Shown: positions 43,458-52,335 of the stretch, piece after piece
How the letters are laid out: the number at the start of each line of letters is the position of its first letter
Numbering within the stretch: position 1 is the first letter of the stretch
Source of the DNA: Stigmatella aurantiaca DW4/3-1
GTDB taxonomy: Bacteria > Myxococcota > Myxococcia > Myxococcales > Myxococcaceae
Direction of reading: 5' to 3'
Assembly (NCBI RefSeq): GCF_000165485.1
Contig: NC_014623.1
Location: 1,879,501 to 1,943,500, forward strand
DNA: 64,000 bases
Program-made: the position numbers and the translations under genes
The notes under the pieces: model-generated
Database searches by the model: none
The model's input: the letters and a program-made list of their open reading frames with translations, nothing else
Told to the model about the DNA's origin: nothing

Positions 43458-46400
43458 GCCGTATGACGTTGGAAGCAATGGAGGGAGAGGTGGTTGCCGC
43501 TCTGGCGAGAGGGACGGGGTATGTGCCCGAGCTCTTTGGCCGGGATGCCGATCTGGTGAACGGTCTGGGGATGACGCAGGAAGAACTCAGGGATGCGGTC
43601 GCGGGTGTCGAGCAGAAGCTCGGCCTCCCAGTCCGGTTGTCAAACAACGCTGCTCAGCACGCGACGGTAGGAATGATCGCAAGAAACATGTTGAAGATTG
43701 TAGAGGGCGGTGCGCCCGCGGCCACGGCTGGGGACGTCACACTCGATCAGGTGCTGGCTTTCGTCGATGACTGCGCCTCGCGCAATGAGCGCCCGGTACT
43801 CGAGACCCTTCTGGCGGAGACGAACGGCGCGCTCTCCCGGCTGGATGCTGCGGCGGGAGCGAAGGCCACGCCGGTGCCGGTGAAGGCGGAGCCCGGGCCG
43901 GGCCTTCTGGCGGACCCGGCCAGCGTCATGAAGCTCCTGGTGGGGGCCCTGGTCGAGCGCACCGGCTATCCCGAGGACATGCTGGAGCCCCAGTTGGATC
44001 TGGAGGCGGATCTCGGCATCGACACGGTCAAGCAAGTCGAGGCGTTCGCGATGGCCCGGGTGGCGCTGGGCGTGGAGAAGGACGAGAACTTCCGGCTGCG
44101 CGACCACAACACGCTTCGCAAGATGGTGGATTATCTGGTGCCGCGGGCCTCGGGCGCATCGCCCGCTGCGGCGGCTGCATCCCCCTCGCTCGCTCCGGCC
44201 GCGGTGGTGCCGGCCCCTGCCCCAGCCCTCCCGGCTCCCGCTGTGCAGCCGACGATGGCGGTCGGGCCGGTGCTGGAGTTCCTGAGCCAGGGGATGGCCG
44301 AGAAGACAGGGTACGGCCTGGAGGTTCTCCAGCCTGATCTGGACATGGAGGTGGACCTGGGCATCGACACGATCACGCAGATCGAGGTCTTCGCCCTGGC
44401 GCGCACGAAGTACGGCGTGGAGCGCAACGGGGAGTTCCGTGTGCGCCACTACAACACGCTTCGGAAGATGGCGGAGTACCTGGTCAGCAAGGCATCGGGG
44501 GCTGTCCACGCGGAGGCACCCGCTGCTCCTGTTGCTCCCGCCGCGCCCGCTGCCGTCGCGCAGGATGCGAAGCCCGCGAGTGCCGCACCGGCGGCTGCTC
44601 CGGATGCCGTGATGAACCTCCTGGTCGGGGCCCTGGTGGAGCGCACGGGTTATCCCTCCGACATGCTCGAGCCAGATCTGGATCTGGAGGCGGACCTCGG
44701 CATCGACACGGTGAAGCAGGTCGAGGCCTTCGCCATCGCCCGCACGGCGCTGGGCGTGGAGAAGGACGAGAACTTCCGGCTGCGTGACTACAACACGCTG
44801 CGCAAGATGGTGGGGTACCTGACGGGCCGGGCCGCCCCCACTGCCGCAGCGCCCGCTCCCACGGTTTTATCGCCTGCTCCCGTGGTGGCGCCCGCAGTGC
44901 CTGTTGCGGCTGCGGCGCCCAGCGCCGCGCTTGAGGCCAGGCCCGAAGCGGTGATGGCGCTTCTGGTGAAGGCGCTGGTGGAGCGCACGGGCTATCCCGA
45001 GGACATGCTCGAACCGGACCTGGATCTGGAAGCGGATCTCGGCATTGACACGGTGAAGCAGGTCGAAGCCTTCGCCATGGCCCGGGTCGCCCTGGGTGTG
45101 GAGAAGGACGAGAACTTCCGGCTGCGCGACTACAACACCCTCCGGAAAATGGTGGATTACCTGGTGCGCATGGCGGCTACGGGCCCGGCGCCGCTGGCCT
45201 CTCAGGCCCCGAGTGTCTCCGCGCCCGATGTTCCTCCTCCCAGTCCCGTGGCTCCGCCATCCGCCCCGGCCGGGCAGGCCGTGAGCGTGGAGAAGGTTCA
45301 GGCGTTCCTCGTCTCGGTGCTCCAGGAGAAGACCGGTTACAACACCGAGATCATCCAGCCTGACCTCGACATGGAGGTGGAGCTGGGGATCGACACGGTG
45401 ACCCAGATCGAGGCTTTCGCCATTGCGCGGGAGAAGTTCGGCGTTCCCCGGAACGAGAGCTTCCGGGTGCGCAACTACAACACCGTGGGGAAGATGTCGG
45501 CTTACCTGGCCGCCAACATCCCGGGTGGAAAGGGGGCTCCGCCGCCGCAAGCCGAGCCCCAGGCGGCCGCTTCTGCCGCTGCCCCGAAGGGATTGAGCCT
45601 GGAGGATGTCCGCCGCTTCGTGGCGCAGTGCGAGGCCAAGGGGGATGTCGAGTCGCTGCGGCGGCTGGCGGCTCATCTCGGCGGCACGTTGCAGGCGCCT
45701 GCCCGGCCACGGACGCCACTGGCACCTCCTGCCCAGTTCGCGGGGAAGCGATATGAGGTCCACCCCGTCGAGCAGAGCGCGCAGGTTCGCAACGAGAACA
45801 TCGCCCACTTGAAGGGCAAGACGATCGGCATCTCCACGGACGCGCATGGCGCCCACAAGCAGCTGGCGCAGATGCTGGAGTCTGCGGGAGCCCGGGTCGT
45901 GGTGCTGTACACGGGGTTGGCGCCAGGGGGCGGGGTCTCTCTGGATTGGAAGCAGCCGGAGGCCGCTGGCAGCCGCCTGAAGGAGCTTCAGCAGACGCAG
46001 CCACTCGACGGCTTGATCCTGCTGCACACCACGGCGGCAGCTCCCAAGCTGTCGGAACTGGACGCCCCCGCATGGGCTTCCGCCGTCAACACCTTCACGC
46101 TGGGCCTCTATTACGGCGGGCTCGCCGTCTATGACCGGATCAATGAGATTCCGGGGGGCGGTTGGTACCTGGTGGCCACCGCGGGAGGAGGGCTCTTTGG
46201 CCATGCCAACGCCCATGGCCAGGTTCCCCTCGCAGGGGCTGCGGGAGGCTTCATCAAGTGCCTGAGGCGGGAGCTGCCGAACTCGCGGTGCAAGGCCGTG
46301 GACCTGGATGGCCAGGATTCGTCCAGCTGGGCCAAGCAGATCTGGACCGAGCTGGTCAGCTCTGATCCCGATGTGGAGGTCGGCTACAACGGTGGCCGCC

Positions 46401-47395
46401 GGTATGCCTTCCGGGACATCGAGACGCCGCTCGCGACCGCCAAGCAGGCGCTGTCGATCCGGCCAGGGGCCGTGGTGGTCGTCTCGGGGGGTGGACGAGG
46501 CGTCGTCTACCACTCCGCCAAGCTGCTGGCGCAGGTCACGGGCGCCCGGGTGATCGTCACGGGCCGCACGGTGCCTCCCGAGGGGAATGAAGAGTGGCTG
46601 AAGGTCTCCGACAAGGACCTCCCGGCCTACCGGATGGGCTGGATCAAGCGTTACATGGCCGAGCATCGCGGCTCGACCCCAGTGCAGGCCATGCGGGCGT
46701 TTGATTCCGGCGTCGCTTACCGCCGCGAGGTGCACCGGAACCTCGAAGACTGCCGGGCCCAGGGGGTTCATCTGGAGTACAAGGTCTGCGACATGACCGA
46801 TGTGGCCTCCGTCCGGGCCCTGCTGGCGGGTGTTCGCCAGCAGTACGGCCGGATCGACGGCATCGTGCACGGCGCGACCATCGAGGAGTCCAAGAGCCTG
46901 CCGATGAAGACGCCGGACAGCTTCGTCCGGACGCTGAACGCCAAGGCCCACCTGTGGCAGCTGCTGGTGCAGGAGACCTGGAAGGATGATCTGCAGTTCT
47001 TCATCAACTTCGGCTCGGGCAGCGGCCGGTATGGCAACAAGGGCCAGACCGACTACTCCGCGGCGAACTACCTGGTCGCCAGAGCGGGCCAGGTGTACGG
47101 AGCCCTGCGGCCCGAGGTCCGGAGCGTGACGATCGACTGGCCCGTGTGGGTCGGCGCCGGCATCGTGGAGAACAACGCGGACTATCTGGAGCGCCTGCGC
47201 AAGCTGGGGGTCTGCGTCATCGACATCGCCGAGGGCGCCTACTGGTTCGTCGGGGAGATCCTCCACGGCGGCGCCTCGGGCGAGGTCGTCATCGCGGATG
47301 ACAAGACCTTCGAGAGCGTGGGCTGGCCTCGCCACGACAAGGAGGGTCTCAGGGTCGTTGGCAAGGAGGCGGGTGGAACCCGCTATGCCATTTGA
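43454..47395 (+). CDS. Five tandem ACPs plus ketoreductase; all ACPs carry Thr at the Ppant site
   Basis: A 1313-aa protein. Residues 1-80 look like a degenerate ACP. Five ACP repeats follow (about 157-690) separated by Ala/Pro linkers. Each has the motif LGIDT(V/I)(K/T)Q where carrier proteins have GxDS: the attachment residue is Thr at 191, 306, 419, 533 and 648, always codon ACG. Repeats 1, 3 and 4 form one subtype and 2 and 5 another. Residues about 820-1300 are a PUFA-synthase-type KR: NADPH loop 'VVSGGGRGVVYHSA' and catalytic 'FGSGSGRYG' (Ser1188) and 'GQTDYSAANY' (Tyr1201). It carries and reduces the growing chain. ATGA overlap with the gene before, 11-bp overlap with the gene after. 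Confidence 0.93.
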   Translation: MSRMTLEAMEGEVVAALARGTGYVPELFGRDADLVNGLGMTQEELRDAVAGVEQKLGLPVRLSNNAAQHATVGMIARNMLKIVEGGAPAATAGDVTLDQVLAFVDDCASRNERPVLETLLAETNGALSRLDAAAGAKATPVPVKAEPGPGLLADPASVMKLLVGALVERTGYPEDMLEPQLDLEADLGIDTVKQVEAFAMARVALGVEKDENFRLRDHNTLRKMVDYLVPRASGASPAAAAASPSLAPAAVVPAPAPALPAPAVQPTMAVGPVLEFLSQGMAEKTGYGLEVLQPDLDMEVDLGIDTITQIEVFALARTKYGVERNGEFRVRHYNTLRKMAEYLVSKASGAVHAEAPAAPVAPAAPAAVAQDAKPASAAPAAAPDAVMNLLVGALVERTGYPSDMLEPDLDLEADLGIDTVKQVEAFAIARTALGVEKDENFRLRDYNTLRKMVGYLTGRAAPTAAAPAPTVLSPAPVVAPAVPVAAAAPSAALEARPEAVMALLVKALVERTGYPEDMLEPDLDLEADLGIDTVKQVEAFAMARVALGVEKDENFRLRDYNTLRKMVDYLVRMAATGPAPLASQAPSVSAPDVPPPSPVAPPSAPAGQAVSVEKVQAFLVSVLQEKTGYNTEIIQPDLDMEVELGIDTVTQIEAFAIAREKFGVPRNESFRVRNYNTVGKMSAYLAANIPGGKGAPPPQAEPQAAASAAAPKGLSLEDVRRFVAQCEAKGDVESLRRLAAHLGGTLQAPARPRTPLAPPAQFAGKRYEVHPVEQSAQVRNENIAHLKGKTIGISTDAHGAHKQLAQMLESAGARVVVLYTGLAPGGGVSLDWKQPEAAGSRLKELQQTQPLDGLILLHTTAAAPKLSELDAPAWASAVNTFTLGLYYGGLAVYDRINEIPGGGWYLVATAGGGLFGHANAHGQVPLAGAAGGFIKCLRRELPNSRCKAVDLDGQDSSSWAKQIWTELVSSDPDVEVGYNGGRRYAFRDIETPLATAKQALSIRPGAVVVVSGGGRGVVYHSAKLLAQVTGARVIVTGRTVPPEGNEEWLKVSDKDLPAYRMGWIKRYMAEHRGSTPVQAMRAFDSGVAYRREVHRNLEDCRAQGVHLEYKVCDMTDVASVRALLAGVRQQYGRIDGIVHGATIEESKSLPMKTPDSFVRTLNAKAHLWQLLVQETWKDDLQFFINFGSGSGRYGNKGQTDYSAANYLVARAGQVYGALRPEVRSVTIDWPVWVGAGIVENNADYLERLRKLGVCVIDIAEGAYWFVGEILHGGASGEVVIADDKTFESVGWPRHDKEGLRVVGKEAGGTRYAI
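43922..45523 (+). repeat. Five-fold ACP tandem repeat, ~342-bp period, A-B-A-A-B
   Basis: Five in-frame ACP units spaced 113-115 codons apart. Type A units (1, 3, 4) read ERTGYP, LDLEADLGIDTVKQVEAFA and GVEKDENFRLRD. Type B units (2, 5) read EKTGY, LDMEVDLGIDT and RNxxFRVR. Type A units are nearly identical to each other, which suggests recent duplication or gene conversion. Confidence 0.92.
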
Positions 47396-49490
47396 TTCGA
47401 CGGCGCCCGTGCCGCTGATCGTCCTCTCGGGCAAGCCATATGAGGTGGGCAGGCAGTATGGCTCCCTCATGAAGCCTGAGATTGCTCAGGCCGTCGCGGT
47501 GGAGGAGGAGGCCATTCGCCCCATGCTGGAGAAGCTCGGGGTGAATGGCCAGCAGATGAGGCAGCGCTTGCAGGGGCTGTCGGCCTTGCTGCCCTCGAAC
47601 ATTCACGAAGAGGTCCGGGGGATGGCCGATGCCAGCGGCTTCCCCCGGGAGACCATCCTCTACCACACGCTCATCCTGGACATCCTGTCTGGCTCACCGA
47701 TCGGATGCTCCCAGTTCGCCGCGTTCGGCCGGGCGACCGAGGGCGGCAAGGTCATTCATGGGCACAACCTGGATGTCCCGTATCGGTCTCTGGCGAAGTT
47801 CATGCAGCCCGCGTGTGTCGTCTACCGGCGGGAAGGGTGCATTCCCTACGTGTCGATCACCTTCTGGCCCGCGGCGCTGGGGGTGTGCTCCGGCATGAAC
47901 GCCGAGGGGATGAGCCTCGGCGTGAACGTGCCGGTGGCCCCCATGGATCAGCGGTTGTTCTACCCGCTCACGTTCCAGAACCGCGAGGTGCTCTCGCGGG
48001 CGGGGACGATGGAGGCCGCGGTCGAGCTGCTGGAGGGGACCCAGCGCGGTGGCAGCTGGAACCTGATGCTGGCGCACCGCTCTGGGAAGGTCCGGGTCTG
48101 CGAGCAGGCAGGCCCGTATGCGGGCCAGTATCTGGCCCATCCCGAGCAGGACTTCGCCGTCACTACCAACCACTTCCGGGTCGCGCATAAGGCGGCGAAG
48201 GGACATGAGGCCGTGGCCCTGGAGATGCTTCAGGATCTCCAGGAAGACTCTCTCCACCGCTATCGCCGCCTGGAGCAGCTCGTCCGGGAGCGGTGGGGGA
48301 AGATCAACCTCGATACCGCGGTGGAGTTCCTGCGGGACTGCGAGGATCCCAGCGGTGTGCCGTCGCCCACGATGAAGACCATCTGCAGGGCGGACAATGC
48401 GTTGAGCATGGCCTACGAGGCCGCGACGCTGACGCTGGATTTTACAGCGGGCCCAGCGCCCGCGGCCTTGGCGCAGAGACGCCGGCTCAAGCTCATGCCG
48501 CTGTTTCAGGACCGGGCTCCGGACATCAGCGGGTCTGGCAGCGCGGAGGCATGGCCCACGGGCTCGTTTCCCATGCAGGGAAGGGCGCGGCAGGCAGGGG
48601 GTTGGGCGCGCACGTTTGATCTCCGGGAAGATGTCTATCTTCAGGAGCACCTGGTCAATGGCACGCCGGTGCTACCGGGGGCCGCGGCCATCGAGTGGCT
48701 CGCCGAGGTCGCCGCGGTCGCGGGCGGCGGAGAGGTGGCGGAGATCCGCAATGTGTCCCTGGAGAAGTTCATCCGGGTGAAGCCCCATCAGCCGACGGAG
48801 GCTTACGTCCAGAGTGTCCCAAAAGGGGAGACGCTGGAACTCTCCGCCTATGCCGATATCCTGCATCCCAAGGGCACGGTGCTGCGCTCGGGGGTGTTGC
48901 ATTACCGGGGAGAGGTTCGTCTCGGCCCTCCGCTGCACAAGCGGGTGGAGGCAGGGCTGGGAGAGCCGCGAGGCCCCGAAGGGGAGATTGCGTTCAGCCG
49001 CTCTTATGTGAAGGACGCCTATTTCCACGTGGGCGCGCCGTTCCGCATCGTCGACTGGATCAGCTATTTGAGCCCCCGTGAGGCCATTGCCCGTCTGAGG
49101 GTTCCGGAGCCGGTGGGTTACTTCGCTTCGGTTCCAAGGGCACGGTTCTGGGTGGACCCGTTCCTGCTCGATGGGTACTTCCAGCTGACGGGCACGATTG
49201 GAATCCTCCACAACTTGCGGGCTCCCGTGCCCAAAGGGGCAGGGCGGTTGACCCTGGGGCGGACGCCTCGGCCGGGCGAGCACCTGTGGTGCCGGGCCAC
49301 GCTCGACCGCGAGGAAGGTGACCTCCTCTATTACACCTTTACGGTCTGGGATGCCGAGGGCTGGATCTGTCTCGAAGCCCAGGACTACTGCTCGATCAGC
49401 GTGGATGCCTATACGCCCGAGCAGAAGGCGTTCTTGGTGAAGTCGTTGGATCCGTCCGGGTTTGTCGGAGCCGGGAGGAAGAATGCCTAG
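47385..49490 (+). CDS. C45 Ntn acyltransferase fused to hotdog dehydratase
   Basis: A 701-aa fusion. Residues about 1-365 are a C45 (acyl-CoA:6-APA acyltransferase) Ntn-hydrolase: Gly-Cys108 in 'SPIGCSQFAAFG', 'GKVIHGHNLDVPYRS' and 'FAVTTNHFRVAH'. In the Penicillium enzyme self-cleavage exposes Cys103 as the nucleophile; Cys108 is in the same place. Residues about 390-700 are a PUFA-type DH: 'QEHLVNGTPVLPG' (His422, HxxxGxxxxP) and 'DPFLLDGYFQL' (Asp596). C45 domains move acyl groups to and from amines, so this may release the chain as an amide, or hydrolyse it. The ATG at 47385 (GGTGGA upstream) overlaps the KR gene by 11 bp. I know no characterised protein with this domain pair. Confidence 0.9.
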   Translation: MPFDSTAPVPLIVLSGKPYEVGRQYGSLMKPEIAQAVAVEEEAIRPMLEKLGVNGQQMRQRLQGLSALLPSNIHEEVRGMADASGFPRETILYHTLILDILSGSPIGCSQFAAFGRATEGGKVIHGHNLDVPYRSLAKFMQPACVVYRREGCIPYVSITFWPAALGVCSGMNAEGMSLGVNVPVAPMDQRLFYPLTFQNREVLSRAGTMEAAVELLEGTQRGGSWNLMLAHRSGKVRVCEQAGPYAGQYLAHPEQDFAVTTNHFRVAHKAAKGHEAVALEMLQDLQEDSLHRYRRLEQLVRERWGKINLDTAVEFLRDCEDPSGVPSPTMKTICRADNALSMAYEAATLTLDFTAGPAPAALAQRRRLKLMPLFQDRAPDISGSGSAEAWPTGSFPMQGRARQAGGWARTFDLREDVYLQEHLVNGTPVLPGAAAIEWLAEVAAVAGGGEVAEIRNVSLEKFIRVKPHQPTEAYVQSVPKGETLELSAYADILHPKGTVLRSGVLHYRGEVRLGPPLHKRVEAGLGEPRGPEGEIAFSRSYVKDAYFHVGAPFRIVDWISYLSPREAIARLRVPEPVGYFASVPRARFWVDPFLLDGYFQLTGTIGILHNLRAPVPKGAGRLTLGRTPRPGEHLWCRATLDREEGDLLYYTFTVWDAEGWICLEAQDYCSISVDAYTPEQKAFLVKSLDPSGFVGAGRKNA

Positions 49491-52335
49491 CGTGCGTCAG
49501 GATCCGATTGCCATCATCGGAATGGGCTGCGTCCTGCCGGATGCGCCCGATGTTCCGTCCTTCTGGCGCAACCTGCAGTCCGGGCATGTGGCTGTCCGGA
49601 AGTTGGCGGGCGCCCGGTGGGACTGGAGCCAGTATGGCAGCGAGGATCCGGGCGCGGCCAACCGCACCTATTCCTTGATGGGGGCTCCCGCGGGGGACCT
49701 GCGGTTCGACTGGAAGAAATTCAAGCTCCCACCGATCGAGACGCGCCTCTTGCACACCATCGAGATGATGGTGATGGAGGCCGCCTATCAGGCGCTGGTG
49801 GGAGCGGGGTACACCCCTGAGCGGACGTTCGCGCGAGACCGGGTCGCGGTGGTGGCCGGCTCCTCGGGAATGGGGCGCAAGAGCAACCAGGGGTTCAACT
49901 TCAAGTGGCGGCTCCCGGAAATGCTCTTGGCCGCCCAGCAGACCGGGGTTTGGAGGGAGCTCTCCTCGGCGCAGGCGGCCGAGGTCGCGGCGACGGTCCA
50001 GAAGGACTTCATCCAACGGTACATCGAGCAGTCGGACGACTGGGCTTTCTGGGGGTTCATGAGCCCGGTGTTGGGCCGCATCTGCAGCCTTTTTGATCTC
50101 CAAGGCCCACACTTCTGTGTGGATGCCCATGCGGCCTCGGGTCTGGCGGCCATGGAGGTGGCGGTCCAGGGGCTCATGAGCGGTGAGTGGGACATGGCCT
50201 TGGTCGGGGCCGCGAGCCCCGCCCTGTCTCCCATGGAGTATGTGCTGCACAGCAAGCTGCGGCGGCTCTCGCCCAACGGAGTCTTTCCGCTGGATGCCAG
50301 GGCCAACGGAACGGCCCTGGGGGAAGGGGCGGTGATGCTCCTGATCAAGCGGCTCGAAGCCGCTGAGCGCGAGGGCGATCCCATCTACGCGGTGCTGCGG
50401 GGGGTGGGGGGCGTCAGCCGGGGCTCGGGTCCTGTCATGACGGCCACGGACCCTCAGGTTCATCAGCGGGCCGCGGCGGAGGCGCTCGCGCGGGCGGGCG
50501 TGGAGCTGGCGTCGATCTCATACCTGGAGACAGGCGCAACCGGTGTCCCAGGCTGGGACGCGCACATCGTCTCGGGGCTCGCGGGCGCGTATCAGGGGGC
50601 TCGCCAGGTTTCACTGGGCGCTGTCGCTGAGTCGGTCGGAGACCTCCAGACGACGTCGAGCCTGGCGGCGATGCTCAAGGTCATTCACTCGTTGAGGAGC
50701 CGCACGCTCATTCCTCAGCGCTCCTTTCAGGAGCGGCACCCGGAGATTCCGCTGGAAGGCACTCCGTTCCGCATCCAGGCGGAGCCCTCCTGGCCGGAGC
50801 AGGGGCCTCTCCGGGCGGGCATCCATGCCGCGGGCTTCGGCGGGGTCGCCTATCACGCGGTGCTGGAGGCGTATGCCCCCGAGGGGCCCCGGCCCCCTGT
50901 CCAGGCGGTTGCTCCGAGACCCCCGCCGGAACCGATTGCGATCGTGGGGCTCGCTTGCCGGTATCCCGGGGCGAGCAATGCCGAGGCCCTCTGGGAGAAT
51001 GGGCTGCACGGGCGAAGCTCGGTCGCGGATATCCCCGAGAAGCGCTGGCCCGTGTCGCTCTATCACGATGGGAAGCGGCCAGCGACCCGTGGCAAGGAGG
51101 CCTTCTTTCGCGTGTATGCGCCGAAGTCGGCCCTCGTGGAGGACACACCGTTTCCCTTCAAGGAGTTTGGTGTCCCGCCCGCAGCCGTCGCACAGATGGA
51201 CCCGAGCCAGCGATGGTGTCTGGAGGTTGCGAGAGAGGCCCTGGGAGATGCGGGATACGGTTCGCAGCGCACCTTGCCGCTGGAGCGGACGGCGGTCATC
51301 GTGGCGACCACCCCGGGCAACCACCAAGAAGTCATGGTGGAGGCTCAGCTGGCCTATCCGGAGTTCGCCGAGGTCTACCGCCAAGCGTTGCTGAGTTCGG
51401 GGGTGCCTGTCGCCCAGGTGGAACGCTTCATCGTGGAGGCCCGCCGTCTCTTCCAGGGGCAGAGCCCGCCCATCATGTCCGAGACGCTTCCGGGCCTCCT
51501 CAACAGCGCTCCGGCCACGCGCCTTGCCAGGGCCTTGAATGCACGCGGCCCCGCCTTCACCGTGGAGTCCGCCTGCGCTTCAACGCTCGCCGCGCTGAGC
51601 TTGAGCATCCAGGGCTTGCGGGATGGCCGGTGGGATGCGGCGCTGGCCGGTGGGGTCTGGTCCCAAATCACCGCCCCCTACTGCGTGAACATGTGCTTCG
51701 TGGGAGCGGTCTCTCCGACGGGCGAGACCCGCCCGTTCTCCAAGGATGCAGATGGGTTCGTCCACGGAGAAGGGTGCGGCATGTTCGTGCTGAAGCGGCT
51801 TTCGGACGCCCGGCGCGATGGTGACCGCATCCACGCGGTGATTGCTGGCATGGGCGCATCGACCGATGGGCGCGGCAAGTCCATCTTCGCGAGCCAGGAG
51901 CGGGGACAGGAACTGGCGATGCAGCGCGCCCTGGCGGACAGCCGCGCCGAGCCCGGCAGCATCCAGTACGTGGAGGCGCACGGCTCCGGTATGCCCGAGG
52001 GGGACATCCCCGAGGCGGGAGCGCTGCTCAAGGTCTATGGCCGGAAGGACAACCCCGTGGCTGTCGGTGCACTCAAGCCGCTGATTGGCCACTCCTACAT
52101 TGCCTCGGGCGCGGCCGGCATCATCCGGGCGGTGCTGGCGCTCCAGCGCCGGACCCTCCCGCCCATCTTCACGGGACCCACGTTGAACCCGAACATCCCG
52201 TGGAATGATCAGCTCGTCTTTCATCGCGAGCCTCGCGGATGGCCCTCCTCGGGCGGACCCCGCAGGGCTGCCGTCAATGCGTATGGCTTTGGCGGAACCA
52301 ACTACCACGTCGTCCTGGAAGAATGTGCCGAATGA
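49483..52335 (+). CDS. KS(degenerate)-KS didomain protein
   Basis: A 950-aa protein of two ketosynthases. In the first (about 5-470) all three catalytic positions are lost: Cys is Ala217 (VDAHAASG), the first His is Gly ('LETGATGVPGWD') and the second is Asp ('AESVGDLQTTS'). In the second (about 480-945) Cys698 (VESACAST), His in 'VEAHGSGMPEGD' and His in 'KPLIGHSYIASG' are intact. It is therefore a cis chain-length-factor/KS pair like type II PKS dimers, with the inactive half first. The ATG at 49483 is preceded by GGGAGGA and overlaps the upstream gene by 8 bp. Probably condenses at a particular chain stage. Confidence 0.92.
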   Translation: MPSVRQDPIAIIGMGCVLPDAPDVPSFWRNLQSGHVAVRKLAGARWDWSQYGSEDPGAANRTYSLMGAPAGDLRFDWKKFKLPPIETRLLHTIEMMVMEAAYQALVGAGYTPERTFARDRVAVVAGSSGMGRKSNQGFNFKWRLPEMLLAAQQTGVWRELSSAQAAEVAATVQKDFIQRYIEQSDDWAFWGFMSPVLGRICSLFDLQGPHFCVDAHAASGLAAMEVAVQGLMSGEWDMALVGAASPALSPMEYVLHSKLRRLSPNGVFPLDARANGTALGEGAVMLLIKRLEAAEREGDPIYAVLRGVGGVSRGSGPVMTATDPQVHQRAAAEALARAGVELASISYLETGATGVPGWDAHIVSGLAGAYQGARQVSLGAVAESVGDLQTTSSLAAMLKVIHSLRSRTLIPQRSFQERHPEIPLEGTPFRIQAEPSWPEQGPLRAGIHAAGFGGVAYHAVLEAYAPEGPRPPVQAVAPRPPPEPIAIVGLACRYPGASNAEALWENGLHGRSSVADIPEKRWPVSLYHDGKRPATRGKEAFFRVYAPKSALVEDTPFPFKEFGVPPAAVAQMDPSQRWCLEVAREALGDAGYGSQRTLPLERTAVIVATTPGNHQEVMVEAQLAYPEFAEVYRQALLSSGVPVAQVERFIVEARRLFQGQSPPIMSETLPGLLNSAPATRLARALNARGPAFTVESACASTLAALSLSIQGLRDGRWDAALAGGVWSQITAPYCVNMCFVGAVSPTGETRPFSKDADGFVHGEGCGMFVLKRLSDARRDGDRIHAVIAGMGASTDGRGKSIFASQERGQELAMQRALADSRAEPGSIQYVEAHGSGMPEGDIPEAGALLKVYGRKDNPVAVGALKPLIGHSYIASGAAGIIRAVLALQRRTLPPIFTGPTLNPNIPWNDQLVFHREPRGWPSSGGPRRAAVNAYGFGGTNYHVVLEECAE

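Noticed and set aside
44867-47470. An 867-codon minus-strand frame opposite the ACP-KR gene
   Set aside because: Antisense shadow of a strongly biased coding region; no recognisable domain.
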